Translations under genes and position numbers: made by a program
DNA from: Dasyornis broadbenti
Taxonomy: Eukaryota > Chordata > Aves > Passeriformes > Dasyornithidae
Assembly (NCBI GenBank): GCA_013397935.1
Contig: VZRN01003162.1
Location: 1,259,260 to 1,323,259 of the forward strand
Length of the DNA stretch: 64,000 nt
Reading direction: 5' to 3'
Shown here: piece after piece, positions 46,013 to 59,842 of the stretch
Layout of the letters: each line of letters starts with the position of its first letter
Numbering within the stretch: the stretch's first letter is position 1
The notes under the pieces: model-generated
Seen by the model: the letters and a program-made list of their open reading frames with translations, nothing else
Told to the model about the DNA's origin: nothing
Database searches by the model: none

Positions 46013-48520
46013 AGTGGGAGTAGAGCAGTACACACTTGAAATTAATATAATGCCATAAGCTACTTATAACAGTTACTACCTTTGAGCTGTATGTTAATTT
46101 TCAGTTATTTATCATGGTTAAAGGGAGATGTAGGAGAAGTGTGGCAGTAAATATATGAAACAGTGTTTAATAAAGGATGAAAAGAAATAGTTATTTTTAG
46201 AAATGAATGGAAAAAGATGATACATGATAAGAAAAAGTATAAATGGCACAGAGCTTGTTTGTATTTTCTATTTACCATATCATTCTACAAGCACCAAAGA
46301 AAATCCAGTTTAATTCAAAAACAACAGTTTTCATATCCATTCTCATTATCAACTCAAAATATAACCGTGACATGAGCATGAAAGTCCTTCAAGATCTATC
46401 CTCCTTTAGGAGAGAAATAAATCAGTAGGAGAAAACATTTAAGAAGAAACTTCCAGGGAAGAGGTTAAGGGATCAATAGGAACTTGACAGGTAGAGAGTC
46501 TGGGCTGGCTTTGTCTGCAGAGAAGAGGGTTACTTAGGGGTTTGTTTGCTTGGGCTTTTTAAACTTTACTTCAAATAATAAAATTTTGCATGAAATCATA
46601 GGCCACACTCCTTAACCACAGATTTGATCCTGTCTCACTAGAACAGGAATACTATGGCACCCCTGTAAGTATTAAGAGGATACTGAGAAATCTTTAAATC
46701 ATTATTTTGGCAGATCTTCTGTTGAGCTGTAGTTGAGCAATGTTTCAATACCCTGTACTATAAACGAAAGTCTGCAACAATGATCAGTATGCCAGTAAGT
46801 CTTTGCCATCCTGAATATTCATTCATGATGGCTACAGTAGCAAAACACCACACATGTGACATAAGAGAAAGGAAATAGATTTCAGTGCAATTTCCCAAAG
46901 GTCTGTGAAATTAAACAATAATATGAGTAAAAAAAAAAAGCATATATTTTTAAAAAAGATTATATTATCCCTAATGTCAGTCAGATTATTTTTACAGATT
47001 ACTGCTAGTCCCAAATTTATGAAATGTTACCCATGGTAGGGTTTACCCATGGGGAGAATATTACATTTTTGCATGGAAACATACTTAATTTCAGTAAAAG
47101 CACTGAGAATTGCAGTTTCATATATGATTTAATGTTCAAACCTTTTGTCTGATTCAAGAATTCTTTAAGCCTATGCTGTCTGCATTTTTTAATCATTCTT
47201 TTCAGAATTTAAAAATATTTTTTCTTCAGAAAATTAACTCAATAAAGACTGAAATACTATGAAGTATTATGTAAATTAAACAGTCACTGAGTTCACATTA
47301 TTGAAGTTTCAATATAGTAGGGGGACAAATTAAATTTTATTTCACAGAACTTGTTTACATTTCCATCTGATTTCAACAACAGTGTTTTTATTTTGGCAAT
47401 ATTTCCCGCAGAACAGATTAGAATTTCCATGCCTCAGTGCTGTCTGTGTCAGAACAGACTGAGCATCCCGCACAGTGGCTTCCGTTAAGGCCAGCTCCAG
47501 CACCGTGAGATGGTCCCTGTCCCACTACAGCTCATCTTCTGCTTTGCTCATAAACGTGCTGGGCTTGTCTCTCCTGTGACCAAGACTGACAGTGATGTTT
47601 TTATTAGACATCGCTTAGTCACCAGATAATGCCATTTTGTTTAGTCTAAAATTGTTTGTGCATTCAGATGCAGCTCATCAGGTTTGTTTGAAGAGTGATT
47701 ATCATGCTGCCGTCACAAGCTGGGGTGAGTCCTTAGACCCCAGCAGGCTGCATCAGGTCTGGGCATGTGTCGAGCAAGGCATGCCTCCCATGGGGCATTT
47801 CATACCTGCAGCACGAGTCCTGTCACTGCAGCGTCACCCAGGGACACCTCCAGCCCCGATGAACACCCACAGCTGTCCATAAGGGCCCTTCCAGGTACCC
47901 AAACTCGTGATCCCATGTTTCACTCATCCTTAAAATGACATAGTTATTACCTCCCTCAACTTACTAGAGAAGCAAATAAGGTGACGTGTATATTGAGTAC
48001 TCAATATAATTGAATTTATGAGCCAAAAAGTAGCTGAGACAATCTCAAAACTGTTCTTCCCCCCAGCCTACTTCCAGTGAAATAAAGGCTATGTACCAAA
48101 TCCGTAGGTTGTAACCTAAAGGGGTGTGTGTGAAGCAGGGTGACCTGTCAGAAAGGGGCTAGACGGAAGGAGGCTGGTACTGCCTGTTGTGTAGGAGCAG
48201 CTCTGAGAGAGGGAGCAGAACTGCTGGGGGTGAGCAGGGGCTCGGGTGCTGCTGTGGGAAGGCACATGCTGAAACGTGAAGCTGGGACTGGTGTAAAGCA
48301 TACCTTGGGGCTTAATCCTTCCCTGGATCTCAGGAGCCTTCTGGAGTTGCAATAATTAGCCTTTTCACTTCTTCCTCCATCTGCTCACCTGTAACTGAAC
48401 TTCAGGGCAGTGTGGCTCCAAGAGATAAAGAGCTTACCACTGCCTCTCAATGCAGCGTCTCCTGCACGAGGCCTTAATGGGCCAAAGATAGAGAAAACAG
48501 AAGTTTAAATTGCATTCTTC
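46013..48520. other. Intergenic, nothing recognised
   Basis: Mostly AT-rich; about 47400-47900 and 48110-48350 are richer in GC but match no gene or repeat that I know. Confidence 0.6.
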
Positions 48521-48604
48521 CTCTTACGAAATTTTGATAACCTAGAAGAGGTGAGTCTAAGTCTCTTACAAAATTTTGATAACATAGAAGACGTGAGTCT
48601 AAGT
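48521..48604. repeat. 42-bp tandem duplication, two copies
   Basis: Copies at 48521-48562 and 48563-48604 differ at three positions. The 42-bp unit keeps frame, so a chance minus-strand ORF repeats the peptide YQNFVR. Intergenic. Confidence 0.93.
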
Positions 48605-51600
48605 CTGTAGATAATTTCAACAGTCTTATCTTGAATTTTAAGAAGTTTAGCAAGAGCTCCAGAGTTAATAAAAAGTGTAGCAACATGTTAAATACATGAA
48701 CAGCACTGCACCACCCCAAAGAACCTGCCACCTGAAAAGTGCTGAGTGAACCAGCACTGAAATAACTCAGTCCAGAAGTAAGGGACTCAGATTCCATTTT
48801 TACGTGTGTTCATGGTGTGTGGCAGAGTCACCACGTGCCTCATTTCTCCAGTTTAAGACACGCTGAGGTAGTGTCCTAAGTAGGTCTGTCAATACTCGTG
48901 AGACAATGACCGCTCCTAGGTGAGACAGTTGCATCACGATAAAACTTGTTTGCAGACGGAACGATTAAGTACAGTTATGAAGGCTTTCCTCAGAAGAGCA
49001 GGGAGCCAGGTAGGTCTGAAAACCACATCAAAGACCAAAGCAGAAGGCAGCAGCACCTGGGTCCTAATTGAAAAATGTCCTGTCTAATAAAACAATTCAG
49101 GGTACAGTACTTCCACAGTATTTTCTGTCATTGTTATATTCTTTTTTAGCACCAGCAGTGGGGATCAGCCTTCATACATGTGGATATTGACAGCACTACA
49201 GGGCTGAGGAGTCTCATACACTCTCCCTATCTCTCCTACAACAGAGTCCTGTACCTCCTCCCTGACCAAATAGGAGCAGTCCCATTACCAGGAGAGCTCC
49301 ATCTCCTGTTTTCATACAGATACGGGTTGTCTATGGGTGACCTGGACTCCAACCTTTGTTGGTATTTCCATAGATGAACATTTCTTATGTAAGTCAAAGT
49401 AAAAAAAATAAAACCAAATAAAAACCTCAAAACACACCTGGGTAAGAATGTCCTATAAAATATAAAAGATACGTAGAGGAAAGGCATAATAATCCCAAAC
49501 CAGACGGAATTTGGGATTAGTTATTTGCCTTTCCTGGTGCCTTGGCTAACAGGGAGAGACCAGCCACAGTTGTGGCTCAATTATTTTGATGCCTTATTTC
49601 AGTGGGAGTTAGGCTTAATATTAACTTTGAAAATATGAAACCTAGCTGTTAGTTTAATCCTGAATGTGAAGTTCCAAGACTGATTGACTGGCAGCTAAAT
49701 AAGATTTAAAAATCAAATGGAAATAATTACTCTGATAGGTTAAGAATGGTTTTGTGATAAAGTTTTTTGCCTTTTTTGGGACTTATTTTGTCAAGAGCAC
49801 TATTTCTACAATTTTCCATCTCCACTGTTTCATATAAGAAACTTCTAAATATTTCAAAGTACTTTTGACATTTCAAGCACTGTCTGTCAGAGTCCTTAGA
49901 TAAAACAGACTGCTTTTTCACTGACTAGTAGCTGTCTATGCTATCTGCATTTAAACCCAAGTTAGGTTGCCTCCACTAGCAATCCCAGCAGTTAGATATC
50001 TGGAGCATTCAGTTCAGTAGAGAACCTTACTATCTGTTTCTGAAGGTACGGCAGCAACTGTGCCATTTGTTATTTCCCCCAGTACAGTGTGCAGCTGCTC
50101 AGGCAGCCCCACTGTGGCAGCCTGCCAAGCAACCCAGACAGCAACGAGACAACAGCTTTGTCCTCTCTGTTTCATTCTGACATTGTCACCTTATCTAAGC
50201 TTTCTGTAGACTAAGAGGTTTGAAATCATGACCAGCTCAAAATATCTGTATTTTCTGAGAACAGCTTCCTTCTGCAGTATCAAAACATGACATTTGCTTT
50301 TTCTTCTTAAAATAAAAATACTTCAGCTCTGATCTGCATGCAGGATTTTAATGGACTATTCTTCTCAGGAGTCCTAGCAGCTCTTCCTGCCTGTTATCTA
50401 TGACCAGAAGTGAGCTGATCCATCAGTTTTCACAGGAAACCAAATCAGCAAATGTCACACAGGCAGCAAAGCAGGATATAGTAAACCATGCTCCACATAT
50501 ACCTCCCATGCTTCCTTTACACTCTTAAAGCTGAGACCAAGTGGCAAAAAGCAAACATAGATATAGGGTGGAAAGAAAGCTGAAGAGCTTCATAAATCTT
50601 AAAAACTGATTCTCCCTACAAACTGATCAGTGCAAATGTAAGCAACTGAAGGTGAACATTAAGTGCTCAAGATATCGCGTGCCATTGGAGTCAGAACACG
50701 CTCCAAAAGGGCTTGCATTATTCATCCTTAAATTTTGTTTGTTTTAAAAATTCTCCTGGGGGAGGTATTTAACTACTGCACCCAAAGCAGAAAACTTCTG
50801 TAAATCTCTTGACATTATAGAACATTCCATAACTCTGATTCTACTCAGAGCTCCAGTTTACTTTACATCTTTTATAACATAAAGAGGTTACTTTTGACAC
50901 AGGCTTAAAATGCTGCTTGGTTTACAGAAAATGAGGGTTTCTATGGATGAATCCTCCCTACACAAAGCATGTGTGTCCTCCTAGAAACAAAGCTTTATTA
51001 AATATTAATTTATTTGAACAGTCTTCTTCCTTGTCTCTCCTAATTGCATCATTCACCTCAAGTTCTCATTTGGTTGTTGGTTTTTTTTTTTTTTTCAATC
51101 TCTCCACCTTTCTCAATTCCTTGAAGACAAGGATCCTTTCTTACCAACTTTCTCAAATGAAATACAATCTCTCTAGGCTTATGCTGCACCTACTGATCTT
51201 ACGCAGAACTGGTTATTGTTCTTAATAAAATTAACCCAAGACTATTGTACCCCAGGGGCCAAGTCCATTATTTTCCAAAGGACAATCCAAAACTTTGTAA
51301 CTCCAGCGGCAATAGAAAAAACAGACGGTTTTGATATTCCAGTAAACTCAGTGCACAAGGTAGGCTTAAATATTCTGTGAATATATAGACAATGCTACAG
51401 CTGTCCTGAAGGATCCCAGGGCTTAAGAGGGAATCATAAAAGGGAGACTTTTTCCTGACTTTGCTGATAGGAAAGATTTTTAAGCCTCCAGGATTTACTG
51501 TTGTGGAACATGCAATAGGGCTGCTGATAGAAACTGGTATGGCAGTGATGAGCAAGGAGATCATATTCCTTAATACAGCAGTAGAACATCATAAAAATAA

Positions 51601-51702
51601 AATTGCATATGTAGGAGGTCAACACCGTTTTTACCTGACTGCTGCCTGTATGTGATAACTGCATTGCAATGTAATAACAACAGTTCTTAACAACAGTTAA
51701 GA
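48605..51702. other. Intergenic, nothing recognised
   Basis: AT-rich DNA with a T run at about 51069-51085 and a perfect 9-bp inverted repeat with a 4-nt loop at 51683-51704, next to the following CR1 fragment. No gene recognised. Confidence 0.6.
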
Positions 51703-51872
51703 ACAGGACAGGTTGCAAGCAGTGCTGTGGATGCCCCATCCCTGGAAGTGTTCAAGGCTAGGTTGAATGTGGTTCTGAAGAAGTGGAAAGTGTCCCTGTC
51801 CATGACAGGGGGTTTGGAACTAGATAATCTGTAAAGACCCTTCCAACCCAGACTATTCTATGGTTCTGGGAA
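51703..51872 (+). mobile_element. CR1 LINE 3' end fragment
   Basis: Shows GTGGATGCCCCATCCCTGGA, GTGTTCAAGGCTAGGTTGA and the tail CCCTTCCAACCC, all typical of the CR1 3' end. About 170 bp. Confidence 0.9.
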
Positions 51873-52019
51873 TCTTAAAAGCAACACACAATGTATGGCA
51901 AACTACCAATAAAAATTTATGGTGGACTTGCCACACATACTACAGCAATTGTGTTTCTGAATCCTGCAATGAATAAAATTAGCAAGTAGAATGGAACTAT
52001 CAGCATGTATCACTAAACA

Positions 52020-52270
52020 ATTTGGAACCAAACTTTGGTCCCCAAGAACAGAGGTGCTCCTTTCCTGGGTTGAAATACAGCCAATTTCCTTGTGAAACTG
52101 CACCACTGATGAATAGAAAATAAAGTGAATAAGAAAGCAGTGATCCCAAGTTAATGGCAAGGTGCTGTGTAAAGAATACCCAATAGGCCAAAGGGATATT
52201 GCAGAAACATGAAAAATACAAAGCCCAGTTACAGCAGTTGTGTGACTGAACCAGTGATGAGGGACACAGT
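52020..52270 (+). repeat. Possible diverged LTR fragment
   Basis: The segment CCCAATAGGCCAAAGGGATA at about 52180 resembles the conserved block of the solo LTR at 43891-44462 (about 22 of 25 bases over the wider match). The flanks are too diverged to align by eye. It may be an old relative of that LTR or a chance match. Confidence 0.3.
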
Positions 52271-55140
52271 ACTTCAGAAGTTAAAGATCAGAACTGTGTG
52301 CATTTCAGAAAACAAGGTAAAAGGCTCCAATAGACACCTGCATTATATGGAAGGATAATCTGCAGACTGGAAACTTCCAGAAAGAGAGACACAGAGAGAG
52401 AGAAAGAGGGAGAAAAAGGTTTCACATATGCGTATGAAATTAATTCAATTTATGATTGACCATTAGTATTTCTGGGCATGCTTGCTGTAAGGATCAAGTA
52501 TGAGAAGGCATATGAAAGGAGATAACCATTAGGAAGCACATACACTGCATGGAACTGATTGAATATATATACACAGGAGAGCTGGAATTTGGACTCTCTA
52601 CATTACTGCTGCAGTACAGGATCCCACTGAATGCTGCTCACCTCAGTGCTGTTCACAGATATACAAAATTATTTCATGCACTCTACTGTCTATCATGAAT
52701 AAAGTAAACTTAGGAACAAATCTGGTGTCAATTTGAGCCTCAGGGATGGACAAACTCAAGGAGTCTAGTTCTTCGAAGAGGCAATTCAGAACTGGTCTGA
52801 GCAACTGGGACAAATAGCTGTCCCCAAAAGTGATCAGTGGGACTCTGAAACCTTAGAAGGAACAGCTAACATTTACAGAAAGCCTTGATTTTCTGGAAGA
52901 AGCACTCAAGAGTAGAACAAGCTTATTAAAATAAACTAGTAAATTAAAATCACCTACTTTACAGTTAAGTGAGCAGGAAAAGCTTTAGAAATTACTAATG
53001 CTATATCCTACTGGATATAGTGGAGTGTCATTAGCCACAAAATCAGATCATACAAATCATGATTCCACAGAAGCTGCAAGAAACTGGCTACAAAGTGAGA
53101 CTGTGGGCTTGAATAAAGCAAAAATTCCTCACTATTTTTTTTGCCTCACCCAACCAGGTGGAAAGAGTTCTCTGAACAAATACACCCCCAACAAGAGCCT
53201 TTTAGACACCGTCCATGATTTCTCTGAAAAAAACTCAACCAACTTATTTGAAAGCTTCAGTAGTACATTTCAGTGAGATGCTTGGTGATGACCCTGTGTT
53301 CAAACACACGTTCAGAGAACCGTGGCTTCTCTGCCATTGGCTGAGACAACATTTCCACTTGTTTTTAGGTAAACCAGCATATTTTTATGAAAATCATTAT
53401 ATTACCTACATTCATCGGGCCACATGATTTTTGCTGTAGGATTTGCCTAACCATTCCTCAGCATCAGCTGTGACACTATGTCACCAGGGAAAGAAAAAGA
53501 CAAATTTGGGGAAATTTTCACTAGTCAGAAAGCCATTAAAACCACGGGATCTAAATGTTTACACTCCTTTGAGAAGGACAGTAAATTTGGGCAGTCTGAC
53601 ATATAGACTGTGAAATAAAACACATCTGCATAATCTACAAATACATGAGGATGCATGAGTCAACAGGGATGAGCCATCACAACTGGCTAGAAATATTCCA
53701 GTGTGACCAGGAGCAGTCAGAGCCTTATTAGTAAATCAAGCTTCAGACCTGTTGTAGTATAAAATAGTGGTCCAGGTATGTAGATGTATATATTCCTTGA
53801 TATGTGTGCTTCCTTTAGCCAGAAAGTGGTAAACAGTGACACTGACCAGCCAAAGAGTTTGCGCTACTGGGCAATGTCCCACTGATGACAGGTTCTGCCA
53901 AGCACCCACCACATTCCTGCTGGATTCCGCACCTTTACGAGGGTCCAAAATACATCTGCTAAGGAAGTAGATGTCACCAAGCTTGGGAACATGGGGCATA
54001 GACACCAGGCTGCACTGCTTGTTAGCATGGAAAGGTGCAAGCATGAGGACTCAAAACTCATGCTTAACAGGGTTAAGCAAAGTCAAAGCAAAATATTAGG
54101 TGCTACCATCACCACATTCTTTATATCAGAAGATTGTATGCTAAAGATGCTCTAAACCTATAACTCAAAATACACATTTGCCTTTTTTAACCCTATATTA
54201 TTATCTGCATTATTGCATGTTGCCCATGTACACGTCCAGGGTTGATGTGAATTTTAAAAAGTGCAAATCAGCCTTAATCAGTGGAAGTTCTCCCACAGGT
54301 TGTGTCATAATGGCTTAATTCTCATTTCTCACTTAAAACATAGATCACAATCAGTATCCAAAACAGACGACTTAAAATAATCCATATAATTTAAATTTAT
54401 AAATATTGTGTGAGAGAAAGGTCTTTATCTTGCAACAGAGTAGAATAAGATTTCAAAAACCAGCTGCAGTAGTAAGAAAATTCATTAAGGTATCCAGCTT
54501 CATAAATGTGATATGAAGCGAGTGCTATGAAGAGAGATTATATATGAACCAGTTTTTCAAAGGTTTAAGAGAGTTGGTTTCAACTCCTTAAATACAGTGA
54601 TGCTTATAGTACCTCTTGCCCAGATTCATGGCAACAGATTTTACGATAAAATTTAAATACTATGAAACAAACTCTCAAACTATATTTTCATCATAGGCTT
54701 CTCAACAGAAATGCTTTCCATCCAAAAGAGACAGGCAGTAAAAACTCAATATTAATTCCCCCTCCTTGTTCCAAAACAGAACAAATCCCCCCCAACCAGA
54801 ACAACCAAAACTCCATCTCCACCGCATCTGAAATCAGAAAATTTGAGTTAAATACTTCTAAAAGATCTTGCTTACTTTATCTCTAAGTCCTTCCAGCAAA
54901 AGAAGTCCTTTTCAGATTATTCTTCCATAAAATTTATAAACTGACTTTGCAATATAATGAACTAAATACTCCAACTTTAATATTTTGCATTCATACCAAA
55001 AACAATTAACAGTTTTTACAAATAGTGTTATTTACTAAAACAGTTCTTGTACAACAGTTCAGTATATCTAAATATATACATATGCCAACATTAAAGGGAG
55101 CATCAAAACAAACAAAGCCAAACAAAAATGCACTTTGCTA
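52271..55140. other. Intergenic, nothing recognised
   Basis: AT-rich DNA with no recognisable gene or repeat family. Short open frames are without known similarity. The left limit of the STAM transcript may fall near its right end. Confidence 0.55.
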
Positions 55141-55150
55141 CTGTGTACAC

Positions 55151-58100
55151 TTTATTAAAACCAAAGCAGACTGCAGCAGATTTTTCTTTTTCATGACAAA
55201 GACAAAAATTATTTGGATTCCAGAAGAACATGCAGGATAGAACAAAAACTCCTACCACCTTTTTGCCAAGGTAGAAGCATGAAAAGGGAACTTTAGATCT
55301 CTAATTTACATAGTAGCAAATGGAATGTTTTTAAACACAACCATCCTAATTTAAGAAACCAGGCTTCAAAAATGTACATAGTGTTTTTTACATATTGAAG
55401 CAAAAAATTCAAATGTCAAGGCCTTCTCCATGTTTTCCTATGGTGTTGGACAGTGTATGAATGAAGGTCAATATTCTTCATTGCAGCTGAAAATTAGAAA
55501 GGAATAGCTGTAGTGTGGAGCTGATCAGCTTTACTACGACTGAATAACAGAGTAAAAAATGATTCTGCCTGCTGTTGGTAATGGAGGTTTTTTGTAATTT
55601 TTATTTTACCCTTTTTCTTAAAAATATCTCCTTCCAGTTTTTACTGGAAAAATTATGCTCCCTTATTCTTCAAAACAGATACATACATGTTCTCCAAAGG
55701 AAGGTGCAGTTGTGTAATTCAAAGTGCCAGTGTAGCTGCTCTAACTAGAGATGTCTTTTTTCTGTCTATGAACAACCACAGAGAAGGAATAAGGTGAGAC
55801 CTTTGTATATAAAGACTGCACAAATATCTTTGAAATATGAGTGAAAAATAAAGTAGGTGATATTTAAAGACAATAATAAAAAATTGGAGAATGAGGTATT
55901 AAGCAGTTCTCCAGTGTAAATCTGATGTTCCTGCCATCGAGACAAAAATCAGAGAACTATAGTAGCAGCCTAGATTCAATCAGCAATGTACGTGGTATGA
56001 AAAGCATATCTATCTCCTTTGTTACATGTAACCATTTGCAATCTGGCAGAATTTTTTGAATTTCAAATTCATTTCAGTTCCCCCTGCCTCAAAATTCATG
56101 AACAGTAACTGTACCATGAGAGCAGTATGCTGCTCCACACCTGTTGAGAAGCATGCAAGAACTCTTATATTTTGCTCCTTTTTTACTCCTGTCTCTGTGT
56201 GCTTTGGCCAGTGACACTACAGACACATCTACACAGTACCAATTACTAAACAGAGGTGGCAAATGCGTTGTGACTGCTCCTGCAGCTGCACACTCTGGGA
56301 CACACTGCCATGACATCAGGACAGAAAATATTAACATATTGCCCCAGTATTTTTCCTGGGAGTTTTACAGTAAATCTTTACACCTGTGTTATGCCCACAT
56401 AAATTGAGATGATACACATGGCTAAAAAAATTTTACTTATAGGAGTGAAATGCACAGAAGGCACTTTCCAGAGTTTGCTCCAGTTCATGCTAACCAAGCC
56501 ACTGAAATACCCCTTCTGAAGTTAATTAGAATTTTTGTATTCCTTAATGAAAGGGTTAAGTAAAAAAAGGTTTATACAAACTATCTTGAACACATTTTAG
56601 CGTTACATTGACAATTTACATGTAAAGAAACGAGACATTCAAAAATTAGGTCTTCTATTGGAACATGAATAACATTTCCAAGGATTCTTAACTTTCAAAT
56701 AGTTTACATTCTGATACTTTAATTGCTAAAAAGCTTTTCCACACAGTAGCTGTACGTGTACTTTCCCCTGTTCACTAACATTTCAATGTTCAATACCATA
56801 GTAAGGTAGAACATAATTAAAATTGGTCAAAACAATGCATAAACAAGGAATCAAAGAATAAATCATGGCAGAGAAGCACCAGCAATGGCATCTCCAGGTT
56901 CATGATACCAAACCAGCAGAGATGAGGTGAACTGAAGTATAATTTCTAAGTTATCAGAAAGGATACGAGAGAATGACTGAAGAAACTCAAGCAATGATAG
57001 CATCTAGCAAAGCAGGAGAAAGCATCACTTCAGAGTATCAAACATACATGGCACAACCAGGCAGGAAGACATTTTCTGATAAGAAAAATCAACATGAAGT
57101 AATGCAGCTCCAAATTCAATTTCATCTGAAAATTGCACGTGAAATGGAAAATGTAGGTTGCAACAGAAACACTAAGACTTGGAACCTAAAAATATAATGA
57201 CTTACTGCACCAGTTATAGACAATGAATTCTGATTCAAAATCAACTACAATTCCTAGTCTGGTAGAGGAGATATCTTAGAGCAGTGACTTTAATAAAGGT
57301 ATGAAGGAAAATAGAAAGTGTCCATCTGTTTTTCACAACTTTCATTATATTGACTTTAGAAAGGCATTAAATTTTAGCAAGTGGGTTTTTGGTCATGATG
57401 AACATAAATGAAAGGCGATTTTAATTTTCATAAAAACGGATGAATGGCCAAAATAAGCAAGTTGGAGAGCAGAAAAATTTCAATACACATAAGGTTTTAG
57501 CGTTCAAATGAGAAACCAGGAACTTGCATTTCTGTATATCAAGGAAAGACTTCAAAAATTTTAAAAACAATGACAACTTACAAACAAAATGTATTTTTTC
57601 TGGGTCAATTCTGTACAGAAGTTCCACAGGCCCTTATTACGGAACATGTGATACAACATGTGAAAACCTAAGAATACAATAGTCAATATCAGCAAGACTG
57701 ATCTTGATGTTTCAAGCTTCTTCTTGAAACAGGGACTAAGAACTATGGAATAAAAAATTATTTTCACTTTTGTGTTTCTATACACATTGTATATCTGATT
57801 TTAGAATAAGGTACCTAATCCATACAGAGAACACTATCTAAATTACACTACAAGTGCTTTCTAAAGACATCACTTCTTCAATCTATAAAAAGTTATCTAT
57901 GACACAGTATGCCGGATTATTACTTTTTTCTTTAGTATTTTCTTTCAAATTCCACAGGCTTTTGTGATGACACCAAGTACTGAAATAATTAATAACAGTT
58001 TGTCAGGATGCTTAAAAATTTTAGAGAAAACAAATAAGCAAAATACTGGCATTAGATCAACCAGCTGGCTGGAACATCCCCAGCTGGAATAGATCAGCCA

Positions 58101-59842
58101 TGGGCATGTTTTGTAACCAGAGCAGTCAGAAGTTATGCAAAGCAGTCATCTGAAAGTATCTGGCAAAACACTGATGTCAATTAAAGTAGTGAAACAAAGG
58201 CATGTTAGGTAACTGTGAACAGATGCAGGAGTATATGGGATAACAGAGCTCATTTTATAGTATAATGTAAAATTGCAACATTTAATTCCAGAAGCATCGC
58301 ACTAAAACATAGTACACAAAACAAACAACCTCTGACATACACACAAGACTAAAAACAGATCTGACGTTGAAGCCATCTAGTATTGCTGAGTGGAATTAAG
58401 AGTCGCTGGAAAAGATGAAACCAGGATGCATTACTAGACGGAATACAAATGCAAAGTAACAACAGCTTTGTACAAGAAACTCCACTCAAGCACATCTGAA
58501 ATGCTGCCTTCCATTACCAGGTTTCTTTTGCAGCACCTCATCCACAGAAGGAAAATATCATGCTTTACAAAGCCATCTGGTTAAGTTACTGAGTAACACA
58601 AGGGTTTAAAAGAGGCTAATGCATGTTGCTGCAGAAGATAATTTAAAGTAACCTAAAAGTAGATTAAAATGAGATGCCTCATAAACAATTCAAACTATAG
58701 AAGGTCTAATAAACTCAAATGGTATAATTAGAAATTGAAACAGACATTTAAGGCAGAAGTGTTTGTGTTAGAACAGTAAACAGAACAAATTGCTAAGCAA
58801 GGCCACAAGAGATAAAACAAAGCCCTGAAGGTTTGTTCAGCAAAGTGATTTAAACGTCCATAATTCTCCATGTTCTAATTAAGAAAACTTGAATAAAATA
58901 GTGTAATTCATGTTGTGTATTCCAGTTTAAAACTCCATTGTTTCTCTTTCAGCTCAATTCCTCTGTCTTTCTTTGGTGTAATCTCTACCAACACACATAG
59001 AATACAGTTCTGGTTCTCATTTTAAAAAACAACTCGGAAAAATAAATTACATGCTTCTCATGATAAAATGCAAGATCCTGATCTGTTTCATGGTCCCATG
59101 ATATGTTTAGCAGCCTCTGAATAGTAGTATTAAGTTATTAATTATGTCCAAAGCAGAATCATAATTTGCTGTTATCCCCCCAAATCATTTACTAGTTAAC
59201 AAGTTTACTTTGGTAGATAAGCTATCTAATAGTCATGATACACTTGTGTTCAATTCAAGAAGTAGTGAAACTTAGATAAGTTTGTAAATTCATATATAGA
59301 CCTTAGCTTGTAATTGTAACCATGATACGCAGAATTACTGTTTTTCCTGCACTGGAAAAAGACATCGCATCTGTCTTAAAACTAGACAAAACTATGAAAT
59401 ATGGTTGTCAGTTCATAATTAAAATAAAATAATAGAGCAAATTATTTTTAAACATTGTGTTAAATATATTCACATGACCACCACAGCTATACGAAATGGG
59501 CACTACTGCAATCACACATACTATATGTACATAACATATATGCCACAACAGTTTGCAATGGTTGAGTTTTCACAAACTAGCCAATTTAACCATACATAAA
59601 TAATCTTGTACCAATTTTTAGGCATTTTAAAAGGAAGTAAATTTCCTAAATATATCAGTTCCTCCGCAAAATTAAAACCAAAAAATCCTAAAAAGTCAGT
59701 GCAAATTGAACTTGTTCACCAAGAGAGACTCTTATTAAGCTGAGAATAAACAAAGTTTAAGAGATTAAATGAAGAAACTCATAGAATCGCCAACTGCCTT
59801 TAGCAGAGGTTAAAGAAGATTAGGAATCAGAAGTCCTGGATC
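55151..59842 (-). other. STAM: Probable STAM 3' UTR and downstream DNA
   Basis: AT-rich and without recognised transposons, unlike the DNA further left. No AATAAA is seen on the minus strand close to the stop codon. The candidates found lie at 55600-55605 and 55151-55156 (TTTATT on plus), which would give a 3' UTR of about 4.2-4.7 kb. Variant signals could end the transcript earlier. Confidence 0.35.

Noticed and set aside
56153..56407. Plus-strand ORF with a signal-peptide-like start (MQELLYFAPFLLLSLCALAS)
   Set aside because: No known similarity, no splice partner, and it lies antisense in the probable STAM 3' UTR. An 84-codon frame with a hydrophobic start is within chance for this much AT-rich DNA.
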